A stretch of DNA of 64,000 nt from JAMXLO01 sp963791495 (GCA_963791495.1 CAWBST010000016.1:146401-210400), one strand, 5' to 3'. Positions 24,228 to 33,284 are shown, numbered from the stretch's first letter. Program-made: numbers and translations. The notes: generated by a model not told the origin, from the letters alone.

Positions 24228-24814
24228 CGGCCTGTGGGCCCGGCAGTCACCATGGATGCGATGCCGTCCGCAAGCCGACCAACCGCGGTGCTGATCGCTG
24301 CGACCTCGCCCGGCACGTCCGGCGTCGGTGGTGGCACGGAGAAGCGGAACCCGCGCAGCGTCGGCGTTACCCGCGACTTGAAGACCACGCTGGCCTGGGC
24401 CTGCAGCACGAGGCTGCCCGTTGCATCCTCATCGAGCCGCTGCACGTTCAGTGCGACGGTTGCGTCGGGCTGCGTCGACACCGCCCCGCTCTCGCTGAAC
24501 ACGACACTCTTAGGCAGGCGCTGGCCGAGTTCACTGACCAGCACACGGCCCAGCATCGCCGACAGCGGTTCACCCCACCAGTCGTTCGACATCACATCCA
24601 GCCGGTAACTTTCGGACGACCGGACGATCTGCAAACGCTCCAGATATCGCTCAACAGAGATCTGCTGGAGCAGGATTACCTTCGGTCCGACGCTCTGCTC
24701 GGCGCCGTAAACGGGTGCGATCGTGTACAAGGCCGGGTTGGGTGAAGAGCATGCGGCGAGTGCCACGACCAGCATCAGTCCGGCCAGGCGACAACAGTGC
24801 TGCGCACGGGTCAC
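24224..24814 (-). CDS. pqiC: PqiC-type lipoprotein (ABC transport auxiliary component)
   Basis: Protein of 196 residues with a lipoprotein signal peptide ending in the lipobox ALAAC (CSSPNPALYTI). The mature part matches the PqiC/DUF330 family: VGPKVILLQQISVERYLERLQIV early and SELGQRLPKSVVF in the middle. It is an outer-membrane partner of the MCE protein PqiB. The start is GTG 24814, overlapping the pqiB stop, and the stop overlaps the pqiA start; both 4-base overlaps imply translational coupling. Confidence 0.85.
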   Translation of the reverse strand: MTRAQHCCRLAGLMLVVALAACSSPNPALYTIAPVYGAEQSVGPKVILLQQISVERYLERLQIVRSSESYRLDVMSNDWWGEPLSAMLGRVLVSELGQRLPKSVVFSESGAVSTQPDATVALNVQRLDEDATGSLVLQAQASVVFKSRVTPTLRGFRFSVPPPTPDVPGEVAAISTAVGRLADGIASMVTAGPTGR

Positions 24815-26511
24815 TCAACTCCTCCCGCAGGGCGACCCTTGATGAGAGCCTCCGGATGTCGCGCCAGCAGATCGGCCAGCGAGCGTATCGAGCGGAGCGC
24901 ATCATTCACCTGTACAAGCAGCCTCTCGAGGTCGCGGTTGAACTGCGTGTTGTTGCCGTAGCCGTTCTCAAGCGAGAGCGAGAGCTTGTTGACACTCGTC
25001 ATCGTCTTCTGCAGGCCCGACGCAATCCCTGGCAATTGCTGCAGGGCGGGGCTCATACCGCTGTCGAGCTGTGCGACGAGATCTTTCACGTCGCTGATGG
25101 TGGACGAAAGATCGGTCAGCGCCTTCTTGATCTCCGGGCCGCTCGCGACGTTGTTGGTCGAGCGCAGGATGCCATCGAGGTTGTCGCCGATCTGCTTGAA
25201 CGGAATGGTATTCACCTTGTCGAGCAACGCACTGGCCGACGCCTGGAGACCCGCAAACCCCCCGCCTTCTGTCGTCGGCAGCACGAAGTCGGGCCCGTCC
25301 ATGGTAACCTCGGCAGGCGGCGCGTCATGCACGAAATCCAACGCAACCATCTGCTGCCCGGTGATCAGGCTGGCGCTCTGCAGTGACGCCCGCATGCCCC
25401 GTTTCACCACTGCGTTCGCGGCCTCGGCAGGCGTCTTGAAAACAGATTTTGCGCCGACACCGAGAATGCGTTCGGGTTCGACCTCGAAGTGAACCGGCGC
25501 GACGATGGCATCCTTTGCCGCATCGTAGACAAGCTGCACGCTGGTCACATGGCCGACCACCAGGCCGTGCATCGTGACCTCGGAACCGGCCTCGAGCCCG
25601 CGAACCGACCCGGCAAAATAGGATACCACGGGGATTTTTCGGCTGTACGAGGCGGCCCTCGCCGTGTCGCGATCCTGGAACAAGGGGAACTCGTGCCCAG
25701 CAACACTGCTTGAGGCAGTGCGAACTTCCTCCGTGGGTGTATCGAACGCGATGCCGCCAAGCAGGATCGCGCGCAGCAATTCCAACTGCAGTTCAACACC
25801 TCCTGCTCCGAGCTTCACCGATACACCGGAGGCGTTCCAAAATCGCGAATCATCGCGCACGTATTTGTCGAACGGCTCTCGCACAAAGGCGCGAATCGTC
25901 ACGCTGGCGGCCATGTCGCCGATGTCCCAGCCGAGCACCTCGCCGACCGCTATGTCGCGGTAGTACACCGGCGAGCCGAGCGATATCGAGCCTATCCGGC
26001 TCGCCTTCAGCAGGAAGGTGGTTCCCGGGACATTGGCTTCGAGGACCGGCGGATCTTCGCGCCCCGTGAACTCGAGCTGTTGCTTCCCCTCGGTCTGGGC
26101 CGGCAGCATGCCGACATAGGAGCCAGAAACCAGCGTATCGAGGCCCGATACATTGCCCGCGAACAGCCTCGGCTTGACGACCCAGAATATGGTCTGCTCG
26201 GTGAGCAATGGCTCGGCCTGTCGAGTCGTTGCGATCTTGACCAGAACACGGGTGTGATCCGGCGTCAGTGTGAGGCTCTGCACGGTGCCCAGCACGATGT
26301 CCTTGAACTTGAGCTGCGATTGGCCCGCCTGCAGCCCTTCGGCGCTGACGAAGGAGATTGTGATCGTGGGCCCCCGCTTTGAAAGCGTGTCCCACGCCAG
26401 CCAGCCGCCGATCGCAATGGCGAGAAGCGGAATCGCCCAGATCACAGGCACGTGCCGCGAGCGCCGCGTCACGGCGCGCGTAGGTGTCAGCAATTCACCG
26501 GTATCGCTCAC
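24811..26511 (-). CDS. pqiB: PqiB-type MCE protein with three MCE domains
   Basis: Protein of 566 residues: one N-terminal membrane helix (IWAIPLLAIAIGGWLAWD) and three MCE domains (ITISFVSAEGLQAGQSQLKF; GTTFLLKASRIGSISLGSPV; KIPVVSYFAGSVRGLEAGSE), then a long helical tail (VNTIPFKQIGDNLDGIL, VNKLSLSLENGYG). Such proteins form stacked hexameric tubes spanning the periplasm for lipid transport. The start chosen is GTG 26511, six bases after AGGGGG; the frame stays open to 26601 but without conserved sequence. First gene of pqiB-pqiC-pqiA. An FNR-type box lies 111 bases upstream. Confidence 0.92.
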   Translation of the reverse strand: MSDTGELLTPTRAVTRRSRHVPVIWAIPLLAIAIGGWLAWDTLSKRGPTITISFVSAEGLQAGQSQLKFKDIVLGTVQSLTLTPDHTRVLVKIATTRQAEPLLTEQTIFWVVKPRLFAGNVSGLDTLVSGSYVGMLPAQTEGKQQLEFTGREDPPVLEANVPGTTFLLKASRIGSISLGSPVYYRDIAVGEVLGWDIGDMAASVTIRAFVREPFDKYVRDDSRFWNASGVSVKLGAGGVELQLELLRAILLGGIAFDTPTEEVRTASSSVAGHEFPLFQDRDTARAASYSRKIPVVSYFAGSVRGLEAGSEVTMHGLVVGHVTSVQLVYDAAKDAIVAPVHFEVEPERILGVGAKSVFKTPAEAANAVVKRGMRASLQSASLITGQQMVALDFVHDAPPAEVTMDGPDFVLPTTEGGGFAGLQASASALLDKVNTIPFKQIGDNLDGILRSTNNVASGPEIKKALTDLSSTISDVKDLVAQLDSGMSPALQQLPGIASGLQKTMTSVNKLSLSLENGYGNNTQFNRDLERLLVQVNDALRSIRSLADLLARHPEALIKGRPAGGVE

Positions 26512-26874
26512 AGCAGTCCCCCTCTCCCGAACCGGTCTGACCGATTGTGGCCCTGCACACCAAACACTGTCATCGCAGACTTGATTTCCCTTCGTAGCCA
26601 ATCAGTCTGCGCGCATTGATGTGGATCAATCTGCGCCGCCGATACGCGGGGAGGAGACTGCACAACCGCTTGCCGAGAATAGGACTACAAAACCGGTCTC
26701 AAAGCCAGGATCGGTGCCTACCTCGACGATCTCGACCACAATGCCGTCGTTCATATATGGACATACAAGATCGCCGTGGCCGCCTGGTAAGGTCGAACTT
26801 GGCGAACGCTGCGTGACGGCGCTCCGCGCCGACCTCTCCCGGTTCGTGGGCGAGGCGATCTGATGAGGTGCCCA
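26512..26874. other. Divergent pqiB/moeA intergenic region
   Basis: About 360 bases between diverging genes. It holds the FNR-type box at 26616-26629. A plus-strand frame is open from 26621 to 26863 and even ends in ATGA with an upstream moeA ATG, but it begins inside the FNR box and shows no recognisable domain, so I do not call it a gene. Confidence 0.5.
26616..26629. promoter_or_regulatory. Perfect FNR/FixK box between pqiB and moeA
   Basis: TTGAT-GTGG-ATCAA matches the FNR/FixK consensus in both half-sites. Its centre is 111 bases from the pqiB start and 252 bases from the moeA start. Position alone does not say which gene it controls; moeA is attractive because molybdenum cofactor demand often rises without oxygen. 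Confidence 0.6.
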
Positions 26875-28080
26875 ATGATCAGCGTCGACGAAGCCCGAGA
26901 ACGCATCCTGGCCGACCTTCACCCCACGCCCGCAGAGATCGTCGCGCTGGCTGACGCCTGGGGCCGCGTAACTGCCGTGCCAGTGATGGCACGCCTGACC
27001 CAGCCGCCGGCCGATGTCTCCGCGATGGACGGCTACGCCCTGCGCGCGGCCGACGGCACCCTTGGTGCCGTTCTGCAGTTGATCGGCAGCGCCCCGGCCG
27101 GCCACCCGTTCGAGGGCACCGTCGGTGCCGGCCAGATCGTGCGCTTGTTCACGGGCAGCGTTGTCCCCAACGGAACGGATGCGATCCTTTTGCAGGAGGA
27201 CGCGACGGCGACCGGCACCAAGGTCCGGGTGAACGAGGCAGTGACCGCCGGCCGCCACATTCGCCGCGCTGGCCAGGATTTCGCGGCAGGCGACGCCGTG
27301 GTTCCCGCCGGCCGCCCGCTGACAGCGCGCGATGTCGGGCTGGCGGCCGCCGCCAACCATCCCTGGCTCACCGTGCATCGCCGTCCCCGGGTCGCCATCC
27401 TCGCCACCGGTGACGAGATCGCCATGCCGGGCGAGCCGATTCCGCCGGGCGGCATCGTCAGTTCCAACTCGCACGCTCTCGCTGCCTTGGTGCGCGCGAG
27501 CGGCGGCGATCCCGTCGTTCTGCCCGTCGCCGCCGACACGCGCGAGGCGGTAGCTGCGGTCGCCGACGCGGTGCATGGGATGGACATATTGGTAACCACC
27601 GGCGGCGCCTCGGTCGGCGAGCATGATCTGATCATCGAAAGCCTGAAGACGCGTGGCCTGAGGCTCGACTTCTGGCAGATCGCTATGCGTCCGGGAAAGC
27701 CGCTGCTGTTCGGTACTCTCGGCACTGTGCCGGTGCTCGGATTGCCCGGGAATCCAGTCTCCGCGCTGGTCTGCTCGATCTTGTTCCTGCTACCGGCGCT
27801 GAGATGCCTGAGCGGCCTGCCGGCCGCACCGCCACCGACCGTGCAGGCGATCACCGGCGGGGCCTTGCGCGCCAACGACCATCGCGCGGATCATTTGCGG
27901 GCTACCGTCACGATCGATCAGCAGGGCCGCGTCGTCGCCACGCCGTTCTCGGTGCAGGATTCGGCAATGCTGCGACGCCTTGCCCTGGCGGATGCGCTGA
28001 TCCTGCGTGCCCCGAACGCCCCGGCGCTGCAGGAAGGCAGCGAGGTCACGGTGATTCGCCTCGATTCGCTCGGCCTCTGA
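26875..28080 (+). CDS. moeA: Molybdopterin molybdenumtransferase
   Basis: MoeA inserts molybdate into adenylated molybdopterin, the last common step of molybdenum cofactor synthesis. The protein has about 401 residues from MISVDEARERIL with the family landmarks: AMDGYALRA, GDAVVPAGRPL, ILATGDEI, PGGIVSSNSHAL, VTTGGASVGEHD, MRPGKPLLFG and GLPGNPVSA. ATG 26875 has GAGG six bases upstream and gives the usual family N-terminus; an in-frame ATG at 26863 adds four residues. lexA follows 126 bases downstream, an order seen in other Rhodospirillales. The FNR-type box upstream may tie expression to anaerobic molybdoenzymes. Confidence 0.95.
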   Translation: MISVDEARERILADLHPTPAEIVALADAWGRVTAVPVMARLTQPPADVSAMDGYALRAADGTLGAVLQLIGSAPAGHPFEGTVGAGQIVRLFTGSVVPNGTDAILLQEDATATGTKVRVNEAVTAGRHIRRAGQDFAAGDAVVPAGRPLTARDVGLAAAANHPWLTVHRRPRVAILATGDEIAMPGEPIPPGGIVSSNSHALAALVRASGGDPVVLPVAADTREAVAAVADAVHGMDILVTTGGASVGEHDLIIESLKTRGLRLDFWQIAMRPGKPLLFGTLGTVPVLGLPGNPVSALVCSILFLLPALRCLSGLPAAPPPTVQAITGGALRANDHRADHLRATVTIDQQGRVVATPFSVQDSAMLRRLALADALILRAPNAPALQEGSEVTVIRLDSLGL

Positions 28081-28112
28081 GGCGGTTTTTTACCATATCG
28101 GTTCAGGAAATC

Positions 28113-28142
28113 TTGACGACGCGGCGCGAACCTATCTAGAAC
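28113..28142 (+). promoter_or_regulatory. lexA promoter with LexA operator
   Basis: GAAC-CTATCTA-GAAC at 28128-28142 is an exact alphaproteobacterial SOS box (GTTC-N7-GTTC read on the other strand). A TTGACG -35 at 28113-28118 is followed by a weak -10 (TCTAGA, 28135-28140) that the operator covers, so LexA should repress its own gene by blocking polymerase. Confidence 0.8.
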
Positions 28143-28206
28143 ACCGATCGGTTGCCGATTTGTTCCGCCTTGAGCAACCGATGCCTGAGGGGAAAGATCG
28201 CCCGCC

Positions 28207-28917
28207 ATGCTGACGAAAAAGCAGTACGAGCTGCTCCAGTATATCGACCGTCATCTCAAACAGACCGGCTTTTCGCCGAGCTTCGAGGAGATGAAGGAAG
28301 CACTCAACCTGAAGTCGAAGTCCGGCATACACCGGCTGATTTCGGCTCTCGAGGAACGCGGCTTTCTTGCCCGCCGCCGCCACCGGGCGCGCGCGCTCGA
28401 GGTGTTGAAGCTGCCGGAAAACATGGCCAACCGAGAACCCGCTGCCAGCGACGCCAGTCCGCCGTTCTCCCCCAACGTGATCCGCGGCGATTTTACGCCA
28501 AAAATCCCAGGCGTTCGTGCGGCGAACGACGCTGCAGCGATCCAGGTGCCGCTCTATGGACGCATCGCCGCCGGCCTGCCGATCGAGGCCTTGCGCGATC
28601 CCACAACGTACGTGGACATGCCCATGCACATGCTGGGCAATGGTGAGCACTATGCGTTGGAGGTTGCCGGCGACTCGATGGTCGAGGCCGGCATTCTCGA
28701 CGGTGATACCGTCATCATCCGCAAGAGCGAGGCAGCTGACACCGGCCAGATCGTCGTCGCGCTGGTGGATGATGCGGAGGTGACGCTGAAGCGTCTGCGG
28801 CGGCGGGGTAATTCGATCGCGCTCGAGCCGTGCAACGTACGGCACGAGACGCGCATTTTCCCGGCCGATCGGGTGAAGGTACAAGGAAAGCTGGTCGCGC
28901 TGCTGCGACGCTACTGA
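28207..28917 (+). CDS. lexA: LexA SOS repressor/autoprotease
   Basis: Repressor of 236 residues. The winged-helix domain covers residues 1-70 (MLTKKQYELLQYIDRHL, SKSGIHRLISALEERGF). The S24 peptidase domain has the self-cleavage site Ala122-Gly123 in GRIAAGLP, catalytic Ser157 in GDSMVEAG and Lys195 in EVTLKR. RecA-stimulated self-cleavage induces the SOS response. Length and layout are those of alphaproteobacterial LexA. Its own operator lies 65-79 bases upstream. The 3' end overlaps the convergent comEC stop by seven bases, so any terminator must be bidirectional or lie inside the coding region. Confidence 0.97.
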   Translation: MLTKKQYELLQYIDRHLKQTGFSPSFEEMKEALNLKSKSGIHRLISALEERGFLARRRHRARALEVLKLPENMANREPAASDASPPFSPNVIRGDFTPKIPGVRAANDAAAIQVPLYGRIAAGLPIEALRDPTTYVDMPMHMLGNGEHYALEVAGDSMVEAGILDGDTVIIRKSEAADTGQIVVALVDDAEVTLKRLRRRGNSIALEPCNVRHETRIFPADRVKVQGKLVALLRRY

Positions 28918-31058
28918 TTGCCTCGCGACACAGCGGTATCGGTCTGCGCGGGCGGCAGAGCTGGGGCCGGATGCGCGCGTGGGGTGGGCACGGGTGGTAC
29001 CCACGGCCGGTCACCACGATAGGCGCGGTCAGTCACGATGCGGGCATGCCTGCCTTCCAGCCAGATCGCCGTTGCACCGTTCCGCCAGACAGTGAAGCGA
29101 TCAACCAATGCAGGCCATGGTCGCGGACATAATCTTCGCGCTGGCTCCGCCGAGACGATGACCGATGCATCCGCGCAGCCGTTCGGATGTGTCGCGCCAC
29201 GCACCAGCAGGGCCGCCTTGGCGTGCGGCGCCGTCCGCAGCAGGCACGCATCGCTGCGACACGCAACGGCGCCGTCGTCCGCCTCGCCATCCTGGGGCAA
29301 TGCGAGCGGCATCCCCGCGGCCCAATACTGCAGCCAGGAATCGCGAGTGAATTTCGATGCGCCCGCTACCGACTGTAGGTAGACGGTGTTCTGCATGCGC
29401 ACGCCGATCAGCCGCGCGTCGGCCGACACCATGAGGTCGGGAGGCCGAACTAACATCGACGATACGAGCCCAAACGCGATCACTGGCACGCCGGCAAGTC
29501 GCAGCATGCTTCGCCAGAGCCCAAGCCAAGCGATGCCGAAACCGGTCAGCGCCAGTCCCCAGGCTGGTATGTGTGGCACGTCGATTGTCGCCGCCGGCCA
29601 CGATGCCGTGGTGCGTGCGACATAGAGGATTGCGTCGGCGCCCCAGCCCATTGGCACGAACGCCAGCCAATCGAGGCCGAATGGCAGCAACAGCAGTGCG
29701 AGCAGCCCGGCCGGCATGACCCAGAGCGCCGCGAGGGGTACCGCGATCATGTTCGCCACCACGAAATAAACCTGGATGCGGCCGAAGTGATACGCACCGA
29801 ACGGTGCTGACGCGGTGCCCGCGAGCGCACTGGTCAATGCCAGTGCCGCCAGATGCGAGGCGAAGCGTCGCTGCCAGGAACCGCTGCCGTGCAAGGATCG
29901 CAAGGCCGGACGCAGCGCCTCGTAGCCGGAGATGAGCGCCAGCACGGCGGAGAAGCTCATCTGGAACGAGACGCCGGGTACCTCTTGCGGCTCGAGCAGC
30001 ATCAGCACGACAGCCGCCAGGGCGAGGCCTCTCAACGAGATCGCCTGCCGTCCGGCAAGCGCCGCGACGGTGTAGAGGCACGCCATCGCGAAGCTGCGCA
30101 CGATCGGCACATGCATGCCCGTGAGGACCATGTAGCCCCCGCCGACCGTCAGAGCCGCGAGCGCGGCGAGCTTCTTGGTCGGCCAGTGCAGGGAGGCATG
30201 CTCGGACACCGCGAAGGCAAGGCGTGCGAATGCCAAAGTCCAGCCCATGACGATGCCGATATGCAGCCCCGCCACAGCCAGGAGATGCGCCAGGCCGGAG
30301 GCACGGAATGCGTCATGATCGGACGGCGGGATGCCGGTGGTGATGCCGGTAAGCAATGTGGTCGAAATCGCTCCGGCCGGTCCGGGAACCGCGGCCGCAA
30401 TGTGGTGCGCGATGATTTCGCGCAGACGCTGCACCAGCCGTGGGAAGCCACTCGGCTGCAATTCGGCGACGCGCTCCACGGTGCCTAGCGCATAACCGGA
30501 ACCCGCTTGGCCGCTGTACCAGGCATCACGCTGTAGGTCCCAGGCACCCGGATACGCAGGTGGCATCGGGGGCCTTACCAGCGCCCGCAGCCGGATCATG
30601 TCGCCGGTGGCGATCTCCTCGGTATCGCCCTTCTTCAGCCGCACCCGAAGCCAGCGCTTCAGCGCGTCACCGCCGTCGAGCCGCGCCCCGTCGATCGCGA
30701 TGCGCCGCCCCTCGACGAGTGCCTCTACAGAGCGGACCGTCCCGGTCAGGATTGTCGCGTGGGATGGCAGCGATGGCTGCGGCAGAGCGCGCGCGGTGGC
30801 GAATTGAGCCGAGGTGAAGCCGATGGCGGTGGCGGCCAGCGCCATAGCGGCGGTACGCGGCACGAGATGGCGCCTCAGCAAAATCACGGCACAGGCGGCT
30901 GGAAGCGCAATCGCGATCCCCAGCCAGAACGGCGGCTCGGTGCGAAGGGCGAAATAGGTCAGCACGCCGGTGCCCATGAACACCGGCAGCCAAGGAACAA
31001 AGCGGCCACGTTCCGCTGTCTGCCAGGTCTCCAACCATGCGGTGATCATATGCTGCAC
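28911..31058 (-). CDS. comEC: ComEC/Rec2 DNA-uptake channel
   Basis: Polytopic membrane protein of 715 residues that carries single-stranded DNA across the inner membrane during natural transformation. It shows an N-terminal DUF4131 region (WLPVFMGTGVLTYF onward, with an OB-like segment GTVRSVEALVEGRRI), the competence domain with the signature GLAHLLAVAGLHIGIVMG, and further helices to WLGLWRSML; a short C-terminal part (MVSADARLIGVRMQN) is a reduced beta-lactamase-like domain, shorter than in Bacillus ComEC. Divergent from gltX with only 52 bases between. Together with dprA at 36-37 kb it implies some capacity for DNA uptake. Confidence 0.9.
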   Translation of the reverse strand: MQHMITAWLETWQTAERGRFVPWLPVFMGTGVLTYFALRTEPPFWLGIAIALPAACAVILLRRHLVPRTAAMALAATAIGFTSAQFATARALPQPSLPSHATILTGTVRSVEALVEGRRIAIDGARLDGGDALKRWLRVRLKKGDTEEIATGDMIRLRALVRPPMPPAYPGAWDLQRDAWYSGQAGSGYALGTVERVAELQPSGFPRLVQRLREIIAHHIAAAVPGPAGAISTTLLTGITTGIPPSDHDAFRASGLAHLLAVAGLHIGIVMGWTLAFARLAFAVSEHASLHWPTKKLAALAALTVGGGYMVLTGMHVPIVRSFAMACLYTVAALAGRQAISLRGLALAAVVLMLLEPQEVPGVSFQMSFSAVLALISGYEALRPALRSLHGSGSWQRRFASHLAALALTSALAGTASAPFGAYHFGRIQVYFVVANMIAVPLAALWVMPAGLLALLLLPFGLDWLAFVPMGWGADAILYVARTTASWPAATIDVPHIPAWGLALTGFGIAWLGLWRSMLRLAGVPVIAFGLVSSMLVRPPDLMVSADARLIGVRMQNTVYLQSVAGASKFTRDSWLQYWAAGMPLALPQDGEADDGAVACRSDACLLRTAPHAKAALLVRGATHPNGCADASVIVSAEPARRLCPRPWPALVDRFTVWRNGATAIWLEGRHARIVTDRAYRGDRPWVPPVPTPRAHPAPALPPAQTDTAVSRGNQ

Positions 31059-31110
31059 GCACGGCAGGTTAACGGACGCTGCCTCTACAGCCGGTGAACA
31101 CGCGTGCTAG

Positions 31111-32514
31111 ATGAGTGCCATGACCGTTCGCGCCCGCTTCGCCCCCAGTCCAACGGGCCTGCTGCACATCGGCGGCGCCCGTACCGCTCTGTTCAACTAC
31201 CTGTTCGCCCGCCACCACGGCGGCGAGTTCGTCTTGCGCATCGAGGACACCGATCGTCTGCGCAATACGGAGGTCGCGACGCGCGGCATCCTCGAAAGCC
31301 TCGATTGGCTGGGTCTGGAGCGCGACGGTCCGGCCGTCTTTCAGTCAACCCACTTGGCGCGACATGCCGAGGTCGCGCAACAGATGCTTCAGGCCGGGAG
31401 GGCCTACAACTGCTACTGCACCCCCGATGAGCTCGAGCGGGAGCGCGAGCAGGCACGAGCGGAGGGACGGGTCTGGCGCTATGACGGGCGTTGGCGAGAC
31501 CGCGGTCCGTCCGAGGCGCCTCCTGGGATCAGGCCGGTCATACGTCTTAAGGCGCCGCGCGACGGCGAGACCGTGGTGGACGACATCGTACAGGGCACCG
31601 TGCGGGTCGCCAATTCAGAGCTGGATGACATGATCATCCTGCGCAGCGACGGCACGCCCACCTACAATCACTCGGTGGTGGTCGACGATCATGACATGGG
31701 CATCACCCATGTCATCCGCGGAGATGAGCATCTGAACAATGCGTTCCGTCAGGTGCAGATCTACCAGGCGATGGACTGGGACCTGCCGCGCTTCGCCCAC
31801 ATCCCGCTGATCCATGGCGCCGACGGCACCAAGCTGTCGAAACGCCACGGCGCCGTGTCGGTGCTGGAGTTCCGCGAACAGGGCTATTTGCCCGAGGCGT
31901 TGTGCAACTACCTGATGCGCCTCGGCTGGGGTCATGGCGATGCGGAGGTGATCGACCGCGCCGAGGCGATCCGTCTGTTCGATCTCGACGGGATCGGGCG
32001 GTCGCCCAGCAGGATGGACTACGCCCGACTGACAAACCTGAATGGCCACTACATCCGCCATGCCACCGATGAGCGGCTGACCCGCGACGTGCTGGAGCGT
32101 CTGGCACATCGCACCGACCTGGCGCTCGGCGCAAAGGTCGCGGCTCGTATCCGCGCGCTTATGCCGGCGCTAAAGGAGCGCGCCAAGACGCTGGTGGAAC
32201 TGGCGGACGCTGCCGCCTTCCTGGCCCGCCCGCTACCGCTGCCGCTGGAACCGAAGGCGGCCGCGCTGCTGACACCCGAGGCACGAATGATGCTGCGGGA
32301 TGTCGCCGGCGCCCTGGCGGCGACCGACTTTACGCCGCCCGCCATCGACGCCGCATTGCGAGCGTTCGCGGAGTCGAGCGGACGGAAGCTCGGCCAGGTG
32401 GCGCAGCCCCTGCGAGCGGCGCTGACCGGTAGCACGGCCAGTCCCGGCATCGACGCGACCGTGGCGGCGCTGGGCAAGGATGAGGCGCTGGCGAGGCTTG
32501 CCGCCGTCGCCTGA
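31111..32514 (+). CDS. gltX: Glutamyl-tRNA synthetase
   Basis: Class I aminoacyl-tRNA synthetase of 467 residues charging tRNA-Glu (and possibly tRNA-Gln, as in most alphaproteobacteria, which use GatCAB). The HIGH region is SPTGLLHIGGARTALFN and the KMSKS region is KLSKRHGAVSV; IEDTDRLRN is also diagnostic. Two ATGs three codons apart (31111 and 31120) can serve as start. The frame is intact. Downstream lie an FNR-type box, a putative small RNA and a strong terminator, which may also end gltX transcripts. Confidence 0.97.
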   Translation: MSAMTVRARFAPSPTGLLHIGGARTALFNYLFARHHGGEFVLRIEDTDRLRNTEVATRGILESLDWLGLERDGPAVFQSTHLARHAEVAQQMLQAGRAYNCYCTPDELEREREQARAEGRVWRYDGRWRDRGPSEAPPGIRPVIRLKAPRDGETVVDDIVQGTVRVANSELDDMIILRSDGTPTYNHSVVVDDHDMGITHVIRGDEHLNNAFRQVQIYQAMDWDLPRFAHIPLIHGADGTKLSKRHGAVSVLEFREQGYLPEALCNYLMRLGWGHGDAEVIDRAEAIRLFDLDGIGRSPSRMDYARLTNLNGHYIRHATDERLTRDVLERLAHRTDLALGAKVAARIRALMPALKERAKTLVELADAAAFLARPLPLPLEPKAAALLTPEARMMLRDVAGALAATDFTPPAIDAALRAFAESSGRKLGQVAQPLRAALTGSTASPGIDATVAALGKDEALARLAAVA

Positions 32515-32540
32515 CACCCGACTGAAATAATTTCCAGGCT

Positions 32541-32554
32541 TTGATCTGGATCAA
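32541..32554. promoter_or_regulatory. Perfect FNR/FixK box downstream of gltX
   Basis: TTGAT-CTGG-ATCAA, a perfect palindrome and full consensus match, 27 bases after the gltX stop and about 250 bases from the next protein start. A site 41.5 bases upstream of a transcription start would place that start near 32589, inside a short non-coding stretch that ends in a terminator. Confidence 0.7.
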
Positions 32555-32588
32555 TGCTGCATGCAGCCAAGCGCTGCATTCTTGCTGC

Positions 32589-32676
32589 CGTGAGGTTGCC
32601 GGGTTTCGACCCGCTCCTGCCTCTTTCTTGGACTCCTCCCCATACCCTCGGCGGCGCCTATGGCGCCGCCTTTTTT
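32589..32676 (+). ncRNA. Putative FNR-activated small RNA
   Basis: Predicted from context, not from a known family. An FNR box centred near -41.5, a short hairpin CGGGT-TTCG-ACCCG with a UUCG-type loop, a C/U-rich single strand holding CTCCTGCC and ACTCCTCCCC, and a rho-independent terminator with six T's together make a transcript of about 85-90 bases. CUCCUCC-type stretches complement ribosome binding sites and are typical of regulatory sRNAs in alphaproteobacteria. The -10 candidate (CATTCT, 32577-32582) is weak. The alternative is that this is only the trailer of gltX. Confidence 0.42.
32650..32676 (+). terminator. Strong intrinsic terminator
   Basis: GGCGGCGCC (32650-32658), loop TAT, GGCGCCGCC (32662-32670), then TTTTTT. 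A perfect nine-pair stem followed by a T-run; further T's follow after one C. Confidence 0.93.
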
Positions 32677-32798
32677 CTTTTAATACGGATAATTACGAAT
32701 GTTTTTTGCAACCAAACTTCATCAAATATGAACCGGCTCCGGCAATAGTCGGTAGCGGGGCAGAAAAGCCTCCGTGGACAGCAAGCGAGATTACGCCA

Positions 32799-33284
32799 AT
32801 GCGGGCAAATGACAGCAAAACTAGCGGAGTAGGCAGCGTTCTTCTTGGCGTCGTTGCGATCGCACTGGCAGGCATGGTCGGCACGATCGGCCTGATCAAC
32901 CAGGTCGGTGAACTCAGTCCCAAGGTGGGTGACATCGTCTCGTTCGATCCGATGGACTCGATGTCGCGGGACATGCAGGCGCTCCTGCCCGCTATGTTGG
33001 CTGATGACAGGCCAGGTGTCGCCTGCGTGCTGGATGTGCGGACCATTCATGCCAACGGCGGCAGCGTGATCATTGAAGCGCGCGAGCCACGCGCCGACTT
33101 TGCTTACCGCGTGCACTGGGCCGGGCCGCGCAGCAGCAACGACGGCTCCAATTGCGGCTCGTCCGCCGACCTGCTGGTCAACCTCGAGGACATTGAGGTC
33201 CTGGCGATGGCGGCCGGTGGCTACGGTGTGCCCGCCGGCAAACAGGCCGGCGTCTTCTGGCGTTCGGCCGCGGCCGCGCAGTGA
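32799..33284 (+). CDS. Membrane-anchored protein of unknown function
   Basis: Protein of 161 residues: a short cytoplasmic N-terminus, one membrane helix (VGSVLLGVVAIALAGMVGTIG) and a periplasmic part with two Cys (GVACVLDV, SNCGSS) that could form a disulfide. I recognise no domain. ATG 32799 was chosen because the preceding sequence in the same frame reads through the terminator and looks non-coding. The AT-rich stretch 32671-32710 just upstream probably holds its promoter. The pyrB gene starts 63 bases after its stop. Confidence 0.6.
   Translation: MRANDSKTSGVGSVLLGVVAIALAGMVGTIGLINQVGELSPKVGDIVSFDPMDSMSRDMQALLPAMLADDRPGVACVLDVRTIHANGGSVIIEAREPRADFAYRVHWAGPRSSNDGSNCGSSADLLVNLEDIEVLAMAAGGYGVPAGKQAGVFWRSAAAAQ

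Noticed and set aside
26621..26863. Plus-strand frame of 80 codons ending in ATGA at an upstream moeA ATG
   Set aside because: Starts inside the FNR box, has no ribosome binding site, and its translation resembles no family.
28060..28095. Terminator after moeA (GGCCTCTGAGGCGG then T6)
   Set aside because: The stem is too short and its loop too small to call; the T-run alone is not enough.
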